NCBI GenBank assembly: GCA_030549775.1
Contig: CM060172.1
Location: 6,125,861 to 6,189,860, forward strand
Reading direction: 5' to 3'
DNA: 64,000 nucleotides
Source: Tamarix chinensis
Lineage: Eukaryota; Streptophyta; Magnoliopsida; Caryophyllales; Tamaricaceae
The position numbers and the translations under genes were made by a program. The notes under the pieces are model-generated. The model saw only the letters and a list, made by a program, of their open reading frames with translations, ran no database searches and was not told the DNA's origin. Below, one piece after another: positions 1 through 13,079 of this stretch. Numbering within the stretch: position 1 is the stretch's first letter; every line of letters begins with the position of its first letter.

Positions 1-1114
1 TTCAATCATAATATCATCATTTAAATGATATTAATTAATAACATTACAAAGTTCTACAATCAACTATGGTACATAAATGAAATTACAACAAAACCCTAGC
101 TTACATGAAATATACTTTAGGGTCTACAACAAGTTTAATATAACTAATGATATCACTAACTATATCCTTTTGTAGTGTTATCCCATATATGCCATAGCCT
201 TGCATGCTTTGAATGCTTGTATAGTTTAAGTCTTTTCTTGTGTGCTGACTTCTTCACCTTGTAAATATGTAATATACCTGGAAGAATATCTTGAAGTGTT
301 TTCAATACCAAGTATATAAATATCATCAAGAACATTTAAAATGAGTGGCTCCATTATTAAGAATGCTAATTCTTCCTTACCTTGAGAATCATTAGAAAAT
401 GAGATACATTAGATGCACTTGCATCATTGGCACTTCAAAAATAAAATTAAAAATATTTTAAAGTATGTTATATAATGAATTCATCGAAAGTAGCTCAATC
501 AAGAAAATTTGAGCTATGTAGACATAATTTCATTAAAAGTCTAAATTCAACAAACTTATCATACGCAACATAATTAACTCATCCAAGCCATATGTAAATA
601 AACCAACAATCAAGTTATCTTATCATAAACTAATTTACATTAATCAAATGAAAATTAGAAATTAGGGTTGTAAAAATTTATATCAAAGGATAGCAGCCAA
701 AATAGAATGGGTGAAGTAGCTGAAGATCGGTATAGTTCCGCCAAAGTTCAAGCATCACTTGTCGGTGGATGGGATGGGCTCATAGTGGATGATATTCAAC
801 GTATCGGTACTTGTTACTTTACTTACTAGTCCATTTGGATTAGGGTGAATCTAGATAAGGGTAAACATTAAAATTAAGTTAGGTGAAGAAATGGAGGTGG
901 ATTAGAATAATATTTTAAAATACTATTTGGAGTGAATTAGGGTGAATTTTTTAAAATTTTCGTTTATATTGTAGTGAATGAAGGTGAAAAAAATACAACA
1001 AATGACATTTATACCCTTGTATTAAATAGATAAGTCCTATTCAGGGGTATTTTGGTCCTATCAAGTGAAAAAAATGCTTTTGTTCCACTTGTAGATGTGT
1101 TCGAAGATTCTTCC
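1..1114. other. Decayed DNA, probably internal part of a chromovirus or older insertions in it
   Basis: No convincing coding region is visible. The stretch lies directly upstream of a chromodomain relic and a 3' LTR, so by position it should be the internal region of that element or something inserted in it. Around 190-440 the sequence resembles 29090-29300 by eye (a spacing of AATATGTAATA, ACCTGGAAGAAT-like and GAATGAGAT-like words), which suggests a shared but unidentified repeat. Confidence 0.4.
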
Positions 1115-1243
1115 AAGGTATTTTTGTTACTTCATGGGGTAGAGGAGGCCATTTGCGAGTCTGAGGAGGAGACTAAGACAAAGTATCTGGAGTTGCATTC
1201 TTAGGTGCATTGCGCGGGTAACACCACCTCTTTTAAGGGGTAG
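1115..1243 (+). pseudogene. Chromodomain relic at the C-terminus of a chromovirus integrase
   Basis: One frame reads HGVEEAICESEEETKTKYLEL, close to the end of the chromodomain of Ty3/gypsy chromoviruses, where a VEEATWE..E..KAKYP.L pattern is usual. An in-frame TAG at 1202-1204 is followed by GNTTSFKG and a second stop. Further on, 1347-1370 reads LKDKLSFKG, resembling the EDK-FKGG tail found just before the polypurine tract in these elements. The chromodomain targets integration to marked histones in heterochromatin. Only its last third is recognisable. The catalytic parts of integrase would lie to the left and are not readable here. Confidence 0.6.
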
Positions 1244-2699
1244 TACCTTTTTCTTATATAATAAGCCCTCGTTATTGGAATATTTTATCTAATGGCTTAG
1301 GATTACTTATATTTTGAGCTTACAGAAATGTGTTTTTTTTGTGCACCTCAAGGACAAACTCTCTTTTAAGGGGGTAGTGTTGTAATACAACATCCTAAAA
1401 TCCTTCAAATTGTAATTAGAATTATGTTGGTATAAAAGAGATGAGTTTATATTTGAAATGGCTTTGAAATTCTAAAAAAAATTAAATTTACCAATCAACT
1501 AGTTTATGTAACCGATCCACTTGTGTGTTGGAAAAATGTATATTATTGTCCTTGATAAACTAGTCGACTGCTTTGCCCAAACCAATCAACTTGTTTGCTT
1601 GTAATTTTAGATCCATTTCTAATTTTAATTTGAATTCTCCACTAATAATTATGAAAACTTCTAATTTGAGTTTAATTATGCTAATAAGCATGTTTTTGTG
1701 CTTTGGTATTGTTTTCATATTAATTAGATCACTTTGTGATTATATTTAGAAAAATTTTTCCAAAAGCCACTTTTAGAGGCAAGCCTCATTTTTTCCTTCT
1801 ATCTCACCTCTCCCTCTCTCTTATGGTAGATGGGGCTGCAATTTTTAATTTTGTGCACTCTTCCCTAACTTACCAACCCACGAGCATGTCCATCTTTGAC
1901 TACACTTAACCCCTACTACCCTATTAAGTCATCCCTCACTTTTTGGCTTGCCCAAAATCAACCACACCTGTCACATCTTTTCTTTCCTTGAGAACGTAGA
2001 CCATCTTGCTCCTATACTTCTCATTTTCTGATCCATTATCATTCCTAACTTTTGTTTATTCTCTCTTCTTCCTTCTACTAGTGGAAATTTCAATAAGTGT
2101 TTACCACCCTTCCATTTTCCTCTCTTATTTCCTTCTATTGAGAAAAACAACAATCCTCTTTGATTTTCTCCCTTGAATTTTGCAAGAATTGTGTTGCCTT
2201 CTTTTCTTTATATCTTAGTTTTAGTTTTCTCTTGCTTCCCTTAAGCAAGGAAGAATTAAGGTTGAGAAAATTTGGAGATTTTAGCTTCTCTTTCAACACT
2301 CTATTTTAAGTTAAAGGAATTGAAGTTCTGCAAGATAGGCCATCCGATAGAAATTTTGTGCTAGAAAGATTACTTCAAGATAAAGCATTCTTATCTATAA
2401 CATAATTAGGTTTTTATGGTATACTAGGGTTCCTTATGTTAGTGCTTATACGATTATGATCTAATTGTGTTTCATGTTATGAGCATGTGGTATAATTCTC
2501 CTCAAGTAAGTATTGTTAAGATTCTCTAATTTTGTGCATAAATTGGGTTGTTTGAGTATGATTTGTATATTACCATGTGTCCATATGATTCTATGCATTT
2601 AGCATGTATTTCTATGTGTATTTCAATATAGAAGCATGCTAGGGTTAATATTAATACGGTAATGTATAGTAAATTTTGGTATGTGTTTTACAAGTTAGG

Positions 2700-3160
2700 G
2701 TAGTGTTTTACTTAGAACAGTTAATTGGTTCCTCAAATCAATTGACCAGTTTTGCAAATGGTCTAATGGTTTGATGCTTTAGATTAGTTGGTCACGAGAT
2801 CAGTCGATTGGTTTGGTAAACCATTCGGCTAGTCTTGATGTCAATCGATTGGTCAAAACCACTAACTAGTGTTCCTGTAGATCAAAGTGGTTTGGTCTCT
2901 ACTTAGACCCATCGACCAGTTAGACCAAACTAGTCGACTGGTTACTCGAACTAATTGGTTGGTTGGTCAAACCCATTGATTGGTTTTTTACAGCCCATAA
3001 TGGGTTGGTCTTTTCTTAGACCCATCAACCGGTTGGACTAAACTAGTCAACTAGTTCTCATAAATAGTCGATCGGTGAGGCTAACCAGTCAACTGGACTC
3101 TGTTTTTTTTTCAAGTCTAGTATGACTAGGTGAGTCAATTGGTCTGAAGGAACAATCGAC
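2700..3160 (+). repeat. Degenerate tandem array with palindromic AACCAGTCGACTGGTT-like units
   Basis: Many imperfect copies of a word like ACTAGTCGACTGGTT occur in both orientations, because the core CCAGTCGACTGG is self-complementary. Two outlying copies lie at 1495-1575. The array is inside the D LTR, at the position where A and C LTRs hold other arrays. Confidence 0.7.
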
Positions 3161-3319
3161 TAGTCCTATGGGAAGCCACCTTGTTTGTTATGATTTATTG
3201 TGTTTCTCTTGGGCTTTTAGTATTTAAATTTCCATTTATTTACAATAATTTAATTATGATTCCAATTATGATTGACATGATTTAATATGATTGAAACTTA
3301 ATTTTTGGTACATTTTGGT

Positions 3320-3545
3320 GTTATCTCTCATCACCCAGTTAGAGGCTTTTATGCCTAAAGAGATGTTTGGTGTAAGCACTATAAAACACCCAGCTAGTTA
3401 AGTTTGGTGTTATCTCTAAACACCCAAGTGGTATGATGTGTTTGGTGTAAGCATTATAAAACACCCAGTTAGAGGCTTTTATGCCTAATGAGGTGTTTGG
3501 TGTGAGCACTATAAAACACCCAGTTGGTCTTATGGTGTGTTGTTT
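3320..3545 (+). repeat. Tandem repeat, unit about 60-75 bp
   Basis: The words CACCCAGTTAGAGGCTTTTATGCC, TTTGGTGTAAGCACTATAAAA and CACCCAG recur three to four times. It belongs to the D LTR. The open frame on the minus strand here comes from the repeat and is not a gene. Confidence 0.75.
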
Positions 3546-5886
3546 TATTACCATGTAGTTATATATGGATTTTGTTGTGAATTGTGTGTCCATTAAAGGA
3601 AGGATTCTAATATGGTTTATGTTGTATGGATTATGACGTAATTACTATGCCTTTATAATTCTATGATTCCCTGAAAGCATGCCTTATCATATGTGAGTTG
3701 TACTGATATGATATTACCATGTTATAATGTGACTTCAATGTACTCCATGAGCCTACCATGTTTTAGGTAGTATGTTTTATCAATACTTCACTGTAATGAT
3801 ACTACACTTGTGTGGTCACTATTAAGATTTAGCTCCATGTCAAGGGAGCAGAGGACAATTTATAAGGCTATGACTCTCAGTTAGAGTATGGTGAGGGTGG
3901 TGAAATGGGCCATTAGTGAGTCATTGATTGGGGTTTGAGGTTTATGATTGTGCCTAAGAGTTAGGCTAACCAGTTATTAGTATTTTGCCTACAGCATTGG
4001 GATGTTTTCGTATTTCTGGTTACTTAAACTCTTAGCTCAAATTTTTATATTTGATTTTTTAAACTATCAAGTTCATTATATCTGTGAATTGGTTCTAATC
4101 TTTATTTCTTTGTATGGTCACATTATTATTATGATCGTTTATTATTTTGTTCCTTGTTTCGTTTTTTCTTACATTAGGCATGGGTTAGGTGATGATGACA
4201 CACCTCTCTTATTGTTGATATGGTGGAAAAATTTCTCGGTTTTTTTTTTCAATTGCTTCCATATTAACTTAAAAATGAAATTTTTTTGTTCAAAAACTAG
4301 GGGTGCTACACAAGCTCAATAGTAAAATATATTTGTTCACATTATATTATCTCAAGGTATAATAGACATGTCCAATTAATCAATTAAGTTCTCAATACTA
4401 AGGTAGGGCACTTAGGCAACTACTAAATCCAAAGCTAGATAAATTTCAATTAACAAGGTAGGGCACTGTGGCAACTACCAAATGAACACATCCAAATAAA
4501 TTCCAACTATTAAGGTAGGGTACTAAGGTGACTACCGAATCAAGAAATTCAAATTAATTCTTTACATTTTCTTACATAATAGGTACTTCCATTTTTACTT
4601 ATTTGAGAGAGTTACAATAAACCTAGGAATAGGTACAGGCGATCATATTTGCACCTAAAAGTGATAATACCCCTACTTTGAACATGGAAACATAGTCGTA
4701 CACCTAGCTATACGGTGCACAAAGGCAACATAGTATCGTCAAGCCTTAATTTTTAATCCATAAGTATTAATACCCCTTATAGGACCCATAGGTCACTTAC
4801 AAAATACAGATGAACCAAAAAAAATGAGGGCTAACACCTCTTCTTTAGGGTAGCTAATACTAGAGAGCAACCAATCCCAAATCTAGGTATCTTACTTTAA
4901 GTATATTTTTAGAGGTGATCACATATGTCACATACTGAATAATAATTTCCATTTTCATACTTAACCATCTTCCCTTTTTATTTACAACTATTAAGTTAAA
5001 CCCTAAGGTCATCAGTCTATGTTAAGTCAAGTCAATATTGAGGTTAACCTATCAATAGTATAAGGCTATCCTAATATCCAATTATTCACAAAAGATACAT
5101 TAGGTCAATATTACCAAAATAACTTTAAAACCCTAATTGTGTCATTTCATTCCTTTTGGTTCCAAACATTGTTATTACAAAAAATTTATTGTGAAAAAGC
5201 TAAAAGATGATTAATCACATTATTTTAGCACATAGGTGATCTTTTTAGTCTAAGATGAACTTCATTTTTCACTTTTCATACATTTAATGGGTTGTTCCCA
5301 TAAAAACCTAATCATGAAACTCTCACATATCACATATCCCCAAAAGTAGGTATGTACATATTTAATGCATAATAAAACATTTAAATATGGAAATTATCAT
5401 CACGGTAAATGTAGGAAATATATCTAACCCTAAGTCATGCAAATAGAATTCATCATAAGCTAACCCTGATCGTGTGTACATGCTTCCATGGGAATCATAG
5501 TAACCCTAACTACCATACATTAGTGATCATGAGATGTTTATCATGGAATTCAATGCATGACTTGACAAGGATGAAAACCTTAACAAAACCTAATACATGC
5601 ATACATAAATCATATAACATATTACTTATGCATATAACTTAATTTATAATAATAGTATGTACTATTTATTTGACATGTTATCATTTTATCATGCATGTCA
5701 TAATATTTAATAAGTAAAACATTTTAGCATGATTTTAAGTATAAACAAGCCTAACATGCTCACACATAAATTCTACTATTTTATGAGTGAATGGATTTAC
5801 TTAAATCCAAGCTTACACAAAAGTACAAAATTGTCTCCTCCAAGATCCTCAAGGATAACTTAGGAAATTAACACGTAATAATAGAT

Positions 5887-5901
5887 GTGTTAGAATTTAC
5901 T
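5887..5901. repeat. Left target-site duplication of LINE 1
   Basis: GTGTTAGAATTTACT is repeated exactly at 8013-8027. A 15-bp duplication fits target-primed insertion by a LINE. Confidence 0.85.
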
Positions 5902-8012
5902 TTTTTTTTCGGTAAGTAAGAAGCATTATTACTATTGAAATGGAAGAATTACAACCAACCCTTAATACACAATACTATCAAGTACTAACAACCACCTAAC
6001 ATATTTAGCATGCATGCATGGGTGTACCGTCCTCCTAGCCACATTCAAAATAATTGCTCATAAAATAGTGAAGCTATCTCTAGAACAATTCTCAAACAAT
6101 CTAAGGTTTCTCTCATGCCATATAGTAGCAATGTAGGAAATAAACAAAGGCCCCCTACACTTGCTTTTTGGTAGGGTTCTGTCTTAATCTCGTCAATAAG
6201 GCATTTACTTCTTGATCCCAGCTATGAATATCATCACTTCTCCCTACAACAGCCTGGATCTTACACCAAAATATGGAAGTGAGAGGACAGAAAGGAAAAG
6301 GTGATCCCCAGTCTCTAGGTGCTACTGGAAAAAGACACAAGTTCCATCCACATCCAAGCCAAACTCCAATAACCTATCTTTGGTGAGAATCCTGTTCCTG
6401 AGTGCGGGCTAAGCTGGAAATGGAAGCATTGGAACAGATAAAGAATTCCAAACTAGTCTTGCCCATTTCTTCCTCTCATGTCTGATGTTGATAGTTGCAT
6501 AAGCATCTTTAATACTGAAAGAGTCAATGTTCATGGCCATATAATTCTGGACATAAGCTTGTAAAACAGGTCGAGTTTACAAAATCTTTTGAAAAATCCA
6601 AGCCATATAGGCGGTGAGAATAAAATCCTACAAGGAAGTACGCTTAAGGTACATGGCATGCAACCATTTAGCCTAAAGTATATCCTTCTTAGCAGCAAGG
6701 TTCCAAATGAGCTTTCCCAGTGCACATGTATTCCATAAGCCAAGATCTAAGAGGCCAAGTCCCCCCTCACCAATCAAGTAGCAAAGCTGATCCCAAGAAA
6801 TAAGAGCATGCTTCCTAACACTCAACTTCCCATACCATAGGAAGTTCCTGTAGAGGCCAATGAATTGCTGCAAAAGTTTCTTGGATAGTAAGAGGAGCTG
6901 ACTGAAATACAACTAGATACTAAAAAGAATCGATTTAATGAGCTACAACCGGCCTGTATAAGAAAGATAAATGTTATTTCAATGCCTAAGTCTACTAGTG
7001 ACTTTATCCAACAAAGGTTGCAAATGGCAAGTAGAGATCCTTGCTGAAGATAATGGTAGCCCCAAATAGGTTATAGGGAAGGAACCTGCAAGAAACCCTA
7101 GCTGAGCTATAATGGATGATCTAACCTCATCAGGAACCCCTTCAAAAAACACACTATGCTTCATAGGATTAAGAATGAGACCAGACAAAGCAGATAACTA
7201 AGTGAAAGTGTCCATTAAACATGAGACACTTTGGAGGTCACCTTTGCAAAACTGTACCAGATCATCAGCAAAATTGATGTTGATAAGCTTCAGTGCTTTG
7301 CATCAAGGATGAACATGAAACCTTGGGTTAGACCATAATTTCTTTAATCTTTGACTGAAATAACCCATGGCCAATACAAAAAGGTAAGGGGATAGAGGAT
7401 CTCCTTGTCTCAAACCCCTCTTACCAAGAAAAGGAGGTGTTAACACACCATTTAAGCTCAAAGAGTAAGAGATAGTGGTCAAATATGCCATTACTAGTTT
7501 AACAAAATGGTGGGGGAAAGCCATAAAAAAGTAAAACATTATACACAAAATTCTAATTCACCATGTCATAAGCTTTGTGAAGATCAACTTTGAGCATGCA
7601 CCGAGGTGAAATTCCACTAGTATTATACTTCTGCACCAACTCATGAGCTAAAAGATTAGTTTCCCCAATACTTCTACCTTTGATGAATTCATTATGGGAA
7701 GCATCAATGATTGTAGGCATAAGATACTGCATTCTCTGCATGAGGATCTTGGAAATGACTTTATAGAGCATGGTTTAGCAAGCAATGGATCAAAATTTAG
7801 TAACCGTATAAGCTTTAAGCTTTCTTGGAACAAGGTTTGAGGAAGTGGAATTCATTTTCCTATGTAAGAAACCAATTGCAAAGAAATCTCTTACAGCCCA
7901 AAGCAGTTCATCTTCAACAATGCGCCAACTATTTTTATAGAAACTGGAAAAATAACCATCAACCCTAGGAGCTTTTGTATCTCCAATAGAGAACACATCA
8001 GCTTTGAATTCA
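5902..8012 (-). mobile_element. LINE 1: 5'-truncated L1-like retrotransposon
   Basis: The element is bounded by a 15-bp exact duplication. At its 3' end (left side, minus strand) lies a tail seen as a run of T at 5901-5909, preceded in the element by AATAATGCTTCTTACTTACC, a 3' end often seen in plant LINEs. Only the reverse transcriptase part onward is kept, beginning near the KAPxxDGY motif at about 7960, so the 5' end was lost at insertion. At about 2.1 kb it is a third of a full plant L1. It lies inside a B LTR and is younger than that LTR. Confidence 0.9.
6160..8010 (-). pseudogene. LINE reverse transcriptase, frameshifted
   Basis: Read in several frames, the minus strand gives the ordered blocks of a plant L1 reverse transcriptase: TKAPRVDGYFSSFYKNSW (8000-7930), LYKVISKILMQRMQYLMP and NEFIKGRSIGETN (7770-7650), GLRQGDPLSPYLFVLAM (7420-7370), ITYLGLPLSS (7080-7050), and ISWDQLCYLIGEGGLGLLDL (6800-6740). 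The expected GPDG has become RVDG. The YADD catalytic block should lie near 7270-7230, where FADDLVQF can be read in a shifted frame (complement of AAACTGTACCAGATCATCAGCAAA). Several frameshifts and stops make it non-functional. Confidence 0.85.
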
Positions 8013-8027
8013 GTGTTAGAATTTACT
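8013..8027. repeat. Right target-site duplication of LINE 1
   Basis: Exact copy of 5887-5901. The B LTR resumes right after it. Confidence 0.85.
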
Positions 8028-9142
8028 ATAACACAATAATAACCTAAAATTATAAATAAATAAAAAGCATAAGGATAACTAACTAATTGAAGCAAATAAG
8101 TAAGGAAGCCAACCAAATTCATGCAATAAGGGAGGATGAATAGAGGGAGTATCAAAGAAGGAGGGGTTAGAAACAGAATCCTTGGCTATTTCTAAGGTTT
8201 CCTATGGTAAGAATGGATTATTTAGGGATAGGAGCTTTTATGGGAGTTGGTGTAATAAGTACGGAGCCAGAGTAGGGAAATGTGCAGCAATGGGAGAAGC
8301 TATGTCATTTTTAATTAAAGGAGGAGGGTGGTGTTCATTGATTTTGGGCAAAGGATTAGAGGTAATTTTGGTGAGGTTGCATAGATTTAGTGGTGGAGGA
8401 TGTATTAAGTATTGGAGATGCGATGGAAGTAGCCAAAGCTAAGGGGAGGGGACTAGTGCTTTTGGCCAAAGGTGGTGGTGAAGGATTGGATAGTTTGGAT
8501 GAGTGAGTTAGGGTGTGTTTTGTGAGGTTGTACATTATTTGTGAGTTGGGTTTAGTAGGAGTTGTGGCAGGATAAGGTAAGGGATTTGTGGGAGTTGCCA
8601 CAGCCAAGGAAATATGATCAATGGTGGACTGCATTGTAGAGAAAAAATGATGGAAATGTAGGATGATAATGATGGGGCTTATTTCATGCTTGATAGGAAG
8701 AAGGGTTTACATGGACAATGGTGTGAGGGAAATATGGAGCAAAAAATGGAGAGGGAAACATTGGAGAGAGGCAGTTATAGTGTAATGTATAGTGTGTGAG
8801 GATTTATGAAGGGAAAGGATGAAGGGAAGACAAAGAAAATCTAGTAGGATAGGGTGATATTCTATGGTAACTATTTTGGTGGGGAATCGGGATACAATAT
8901 ATGATTACGGGAATAAAATTTAGACAACATAATGGATACTGATTTAAACAAAACTTAAGATTAGAAATTAATAACAAACTCTCTAACCAATTTAAACCTA
9001 ATTAAATCATATATCTAATATGTCATAATAAGAGTACATATATCAACAATATATTTAATACAAAACACCGTAGAATAATTATTATGACTAATACACATAA
9101 TTACTAGTTTATAATTAGGGTTTTAAAAAATAGGGTATTACA

Positions 9143-9930
9143 AATGGCTCACAAGATTTTACTTACATTATAGAAATATTTTATCATGCAATATAATGAT
9201 ATATTTTCTAGTGTTGCTATCATAAAACACTTGTGAACTTGTATATCAAATTCTATGCTATACTAAAATTACATGTTATAGATGCCTTAGGGTTTTTCTC
9301 TTGGATTGTTGATTTCATGTGATAGTATACCATGTCCTTATCATGGTAGAATGATATATTTTCCATTATGTTATAAATTCATGATATATATTTCATGATT
9401 CTTTTATGTTATTCATAGAGTGCCAAAATGCTATGCTTATGTAGGATAATTAGCTCTTACTTAGTACTCACATACTAATTCTACCTCTTATGGTTCTTGT
9501 CCATTCAATCAATAGGTGATATATTTATGTAGAGTATTGAGGCCATAGTTGATGATGGTTATAAAAACCAAATCTACAGCAACGGTCATTGAGTGATTGA
9601 AGGAGAGTGATAACGCCTATAGCTAGTATAAATAGAAGTAGTTTTTGTTCATATTTCAGAAATTATTGGTTTTTTTGTTCAAACCTTTTTATTATTGTGA
9701 AATATATTTTATACTTTCTATTATTTATTTAATCTAATCACTATTTATATCTATCTATGGGATTTAATATCGTTAAATAGTTAATTTTTATTATTACTCG
9801 AAGATAAGCTTAACACCTGACACTAACTAGGTGATGATCACATAATTTCAATGTTAGATGTGGTGATTTCACCCTCAAATTTCATTTTTCCTTTTGCTCT
9901 ACTCTTGAAAACAAAAGGTTGGTTATGACA
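9143..9930 (+). repeat. 3' part of a D-type LTR, plus strand, cut by the B LTR
   Basis: After the B LTR the sequence follows the order of the D LTR 3' part. There is an ACTTAGTACTCACATACT block, an ACTAGGTGATGATCACA block matching TTAGGTGATGATGACACA near 4190, and an end AAAAGGTTGGTTATGACA comparable to the GGTGTTACA terminus. It is the outermost layer of the left nest. The similarity is moderate and judged by eye. Confidence 0.45.
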
Positions 9931-11542
9931 ATTAAGGTTGTTTTACACTAGATCACATATTTTTCCATCATGTAGTTGTGTTTTAAGGTCCATTTACACA
10001 ACCCCCTATCACTGCTAGTAAATCACACTAATCCCAACCACATATGTGGCCTCCTAATACAGCAAACACTGCTAGTGCCACTTATTCACACAACTCTTCC
10101 TTTGTAACATGGAAATTCAATACAACTTTTCCTTTCCTATGCGAGCTATTCATGTTATACCTCCTTGAGTGTTTCCAAGATTCACACAAACCACCTACAC
10201 TTTCACCATTTCTAAATACAACTAACTCTAACTTCTCATGTGATCTCCAACCTATTGCATAAGCTACGCATGCAACCCACACCCTTTAACATCCAAAACT
10301 AATTCTACTATCTCTTCACTTTGTTAAAGCTTCATTAAAGTTAAAATTTATTATGTATATGCCTCATGCTATGTGGCTTGAGAAATATTCATCATTGATG
10401 CTACCAAATGCCACCCAATATCAACACCACACATAGCTATAAAACCCCTAATATGAACTCCATATGTAGCCACCCTATCTTTATGTTGAGCCACCCCTTC
10501 TATATATTTTCTCATGTAAATGAACTTTGAGTTGCATGAACATTCCTTACAAATCCTATTGTGTCTCACCATCTTTTCATGTTACGACCTATAAATCAAT
10601 CAACACATCTTTTCCTTTTTTTATAATTCACTCATCTATTGCTTTGTTATTATGATAGGTAATCATAAGGAGTAGTAATATTAAGGTGTTCAAGAAAATT
10701 TGATTTCTAAGAGACTATTGTAGATTGTGGTAAGGATACCTATCTTAGAATCGGTTTTTGATTATATGTGATATTTGTATACAATATCAAGCTAGTACAT
10801 TTATGTTGATTGGAAATCATATTGTCGAGGTTATTATATTATTTTATTTTATCATATTATAAAATAATGACCTTTATATTTAATATGAGCTTATGTGATG
10901 TTGCTTTGTTTTAAGCCTTATCTTGTAATCCTAAGTATATTGGCATACTTGATTATTTTTAATAAATTTGTAGAGAGTAGGTGTATATATAACTAAGTAT
11001 TATTGTGATGAAGTATGTTAAGTATTGGAAGATTTTTTTGTAAGGTGTTGTTGGTGTTTCGTGGATAAAGATTTATTAGGGAATTAGAATAGTACTAATT
11101 AGTAAAAGATTACTGAGGGAAAAACTCAAAGAAGAGAGGAGAGAGAGAATGTGAGAGAGTTGTATTATGATTTCAGATGCCCTATATTGGATACCAAAAC
11201 CCCATATACATAGGCATAGAACAAGGGAGGAGGAAGAATGAAAGATATTATGTAGTATAAGATAAAAAGTTGTCATGTCCTAGGTAGAGATTGACCTAAC
11301 AAAGGAATGGTATGAAGCACTATGCCAGGGCTAATTTGAGACCAAGATGAGTGCACCTAAGAGATTCCTAGGTAACTCCCATCCCTTGGACTACCGTTTT
11401 AAAGATAGATAATACTAATTAGAAAAAAAAACTCATATCATTAGTCCCTTCAAATTTTACCAACCTTGTCATCCACTCCCATGGAGCATTACATGACTAA
11501 AAGTCACAATTGTACACTAAACATACTAATCAAGAAGATCTT
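9931..11542. other. Unassigned intergenic DNA with an LTR-like fragment
   Basis: No gene is supported. Two short minus-strand frames (10082-10282 and 10369-10572) contain protein-like strings such as VATYGVHIRGFIAMCGVDIGW but match no family I recognise. At 11060-11280 the minus strand reads like the end of a copia-type LTR: a CTCTCTC-rich leader next to GGGGTTTTGGTATCCAATATAG. These are hints only. Confidence 0.4.
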
Positions 11543-13079
11543 TATAACACACCTAAAATTTACTACTAAAAATTTTCATTTAAGCAAAAGAAACATTCAA
11601 ACATAAGAAGGATGTTACTACCATAATTAGTGTGAGTCTGGCCATACACCATCCTCATACAAGGCAAAGGTAAAATGAAACATAAAATATAATAAATATA
11701 AAACAAGTACAATCCATATCATAAATAATAGTTAGGTGTTCATTTAAAAATTAGAACTAAAATCAATAAATAAATAAATAAATATTCAAATGAAAATAGA
11801 AAATAAAAAACGATTTTAAAACAATAATTGGATAACACAACTCTCCGATCCCCAGCCTCAGTCATCACAGCATCACTCCACCCTGATTAGAGCATCATAT
11901 GTAGTGAAATCATATAGTGAGTCTTATTTATCTACACAGACTTAGAAGGGGTCTCTACTTATGGGAATGAGCAGTACCCATAATAAGGGTGATTAGTGCG
12001 CTAAGTACTAAGGTGACAATACAGTCAAGAAAGTCACATAAATTAATAACACCATAATGAGAGATGAAACATACATAAGTTGATCATACTGACCTATTTA
12101 ATATTCTCTGAACATACGGTATTAGTGTAATGATAATTATCTCATGATTTTATTCACATTGGGTTTAGAGACCCCACTATTTTCGACCGGTGGAATGGTA
12201 ATCAAGTAAAACTTTCAGGTAAGGACCTCTTAGACACTATTATCACCGGTGGATAGGTAGAGTAAAACTCAAGGATAGAATGCTCATGGCCACTATTCTC
12301 ACTGGTGCATAGATAATCAAGGTGCAATTGGTCCTGGCCAACGTGGTATTCTACTATAAGCACTACCCCCAAAAAGGGTTTTAATAATGATTTTCCAATA
12401 GATTTAATAACTTTCCCAACCATTATCGAATAGTCCATTATTAAATATTCAATAATGGTTAAAAAACCATCATCATAAAATCAAAAATTATACCAAAATT
12501 TGGCAAACTAACATGCTTTAATAACGGTTATAAGATATAACCGTTATTTAAACTCAGTGTTTTAGCAACAGTTACATTTTAGAATAGATATTAAAACTCT
12601 ATTTTTTAGAAATGGCTATACACTATAACTGTTACTAACACATTGAGTTTTAATAACGGTTCTAAGATATAACTATTATTTTTAAGAAGGTTTGAATAAT
12701 GGTTATTCTTTATAAACATTGTTGAATATTTCTTTAATAATAGTTTTCACTAAAACCGTTATTAAAACTATACTTCTTTTTTATATATTGTGTAGTTTGT
12801 TCTATCCCATATACATAGATGTATGCTCGAATATATACCAAATCTGTAATCTGCAAAATAATACAAACAACTCTGGAATTTCATAGGCATACCACAATGT
12901 ATAGTAGCTATACATACTCCAAAATGCAAAGTTCATGGATCGACATTCCCAAACTCTATAATATACAAAGTCTTGCATATGTATGTGCAGATGCAACTTA
13001 GTATTTGCATACATTTGTATAAAAGAACATAAGATATAACATATTTAAAGTTAAAATGCACATAAAGATATTTAATACT

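Larger units (their letters stand above)
1381..4310 (+). repeat. LTR, family D, 3' LTR of the chromovirus
   Basis: The repeat opens with TGTAATACAACATCCTAAAA, just after a purine-rich tract (AAGGGGGTAGTGT, 1368-1380) that can serve as polypurine tract, and ends GGGGTGCTACA at 4310. Its start parallels the A-family start (TGTAATACCCCAAAATTC). It carries a CT-rich segment at 1780-2170 and two tandem arrays (2700-3160, 3320-3545). Immediately after 4310 a minus-strand B LTR resumes in mid-sequence, so the chromovirus was inserted into that LTR and its 5' half lies left of the window. The expected TSD partner of CAAGC (4311-4315) is therefore not visible. Confidence 0.65.
4311..9142 (-). repeat. 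LTR, family B, minus strand, interrupted by a LINE (left end cut by the chromovirus)
   Basis: Between 4311 and 5886 the sequence is the reverse complement of 42300-43900 of the plus-strand B LTR. It includes the AGGTAGGGCACTAAGGCAACTAC units (4400-4530) and the GTGATCACATATG-AGCACATA segment. After the LINE (5902-8012) it continues with a purine-rich segment (8170-8850) and closes with AAATAGGGTATTACA at 9142, the complement of a TGTAATACCCTATTT LTR start. Small frames inside it (for example 8182-8634) are compositional and not genes. No internal retroviral genes of its own are present, so it reads as a solo LTR. Confidence 0.65.
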
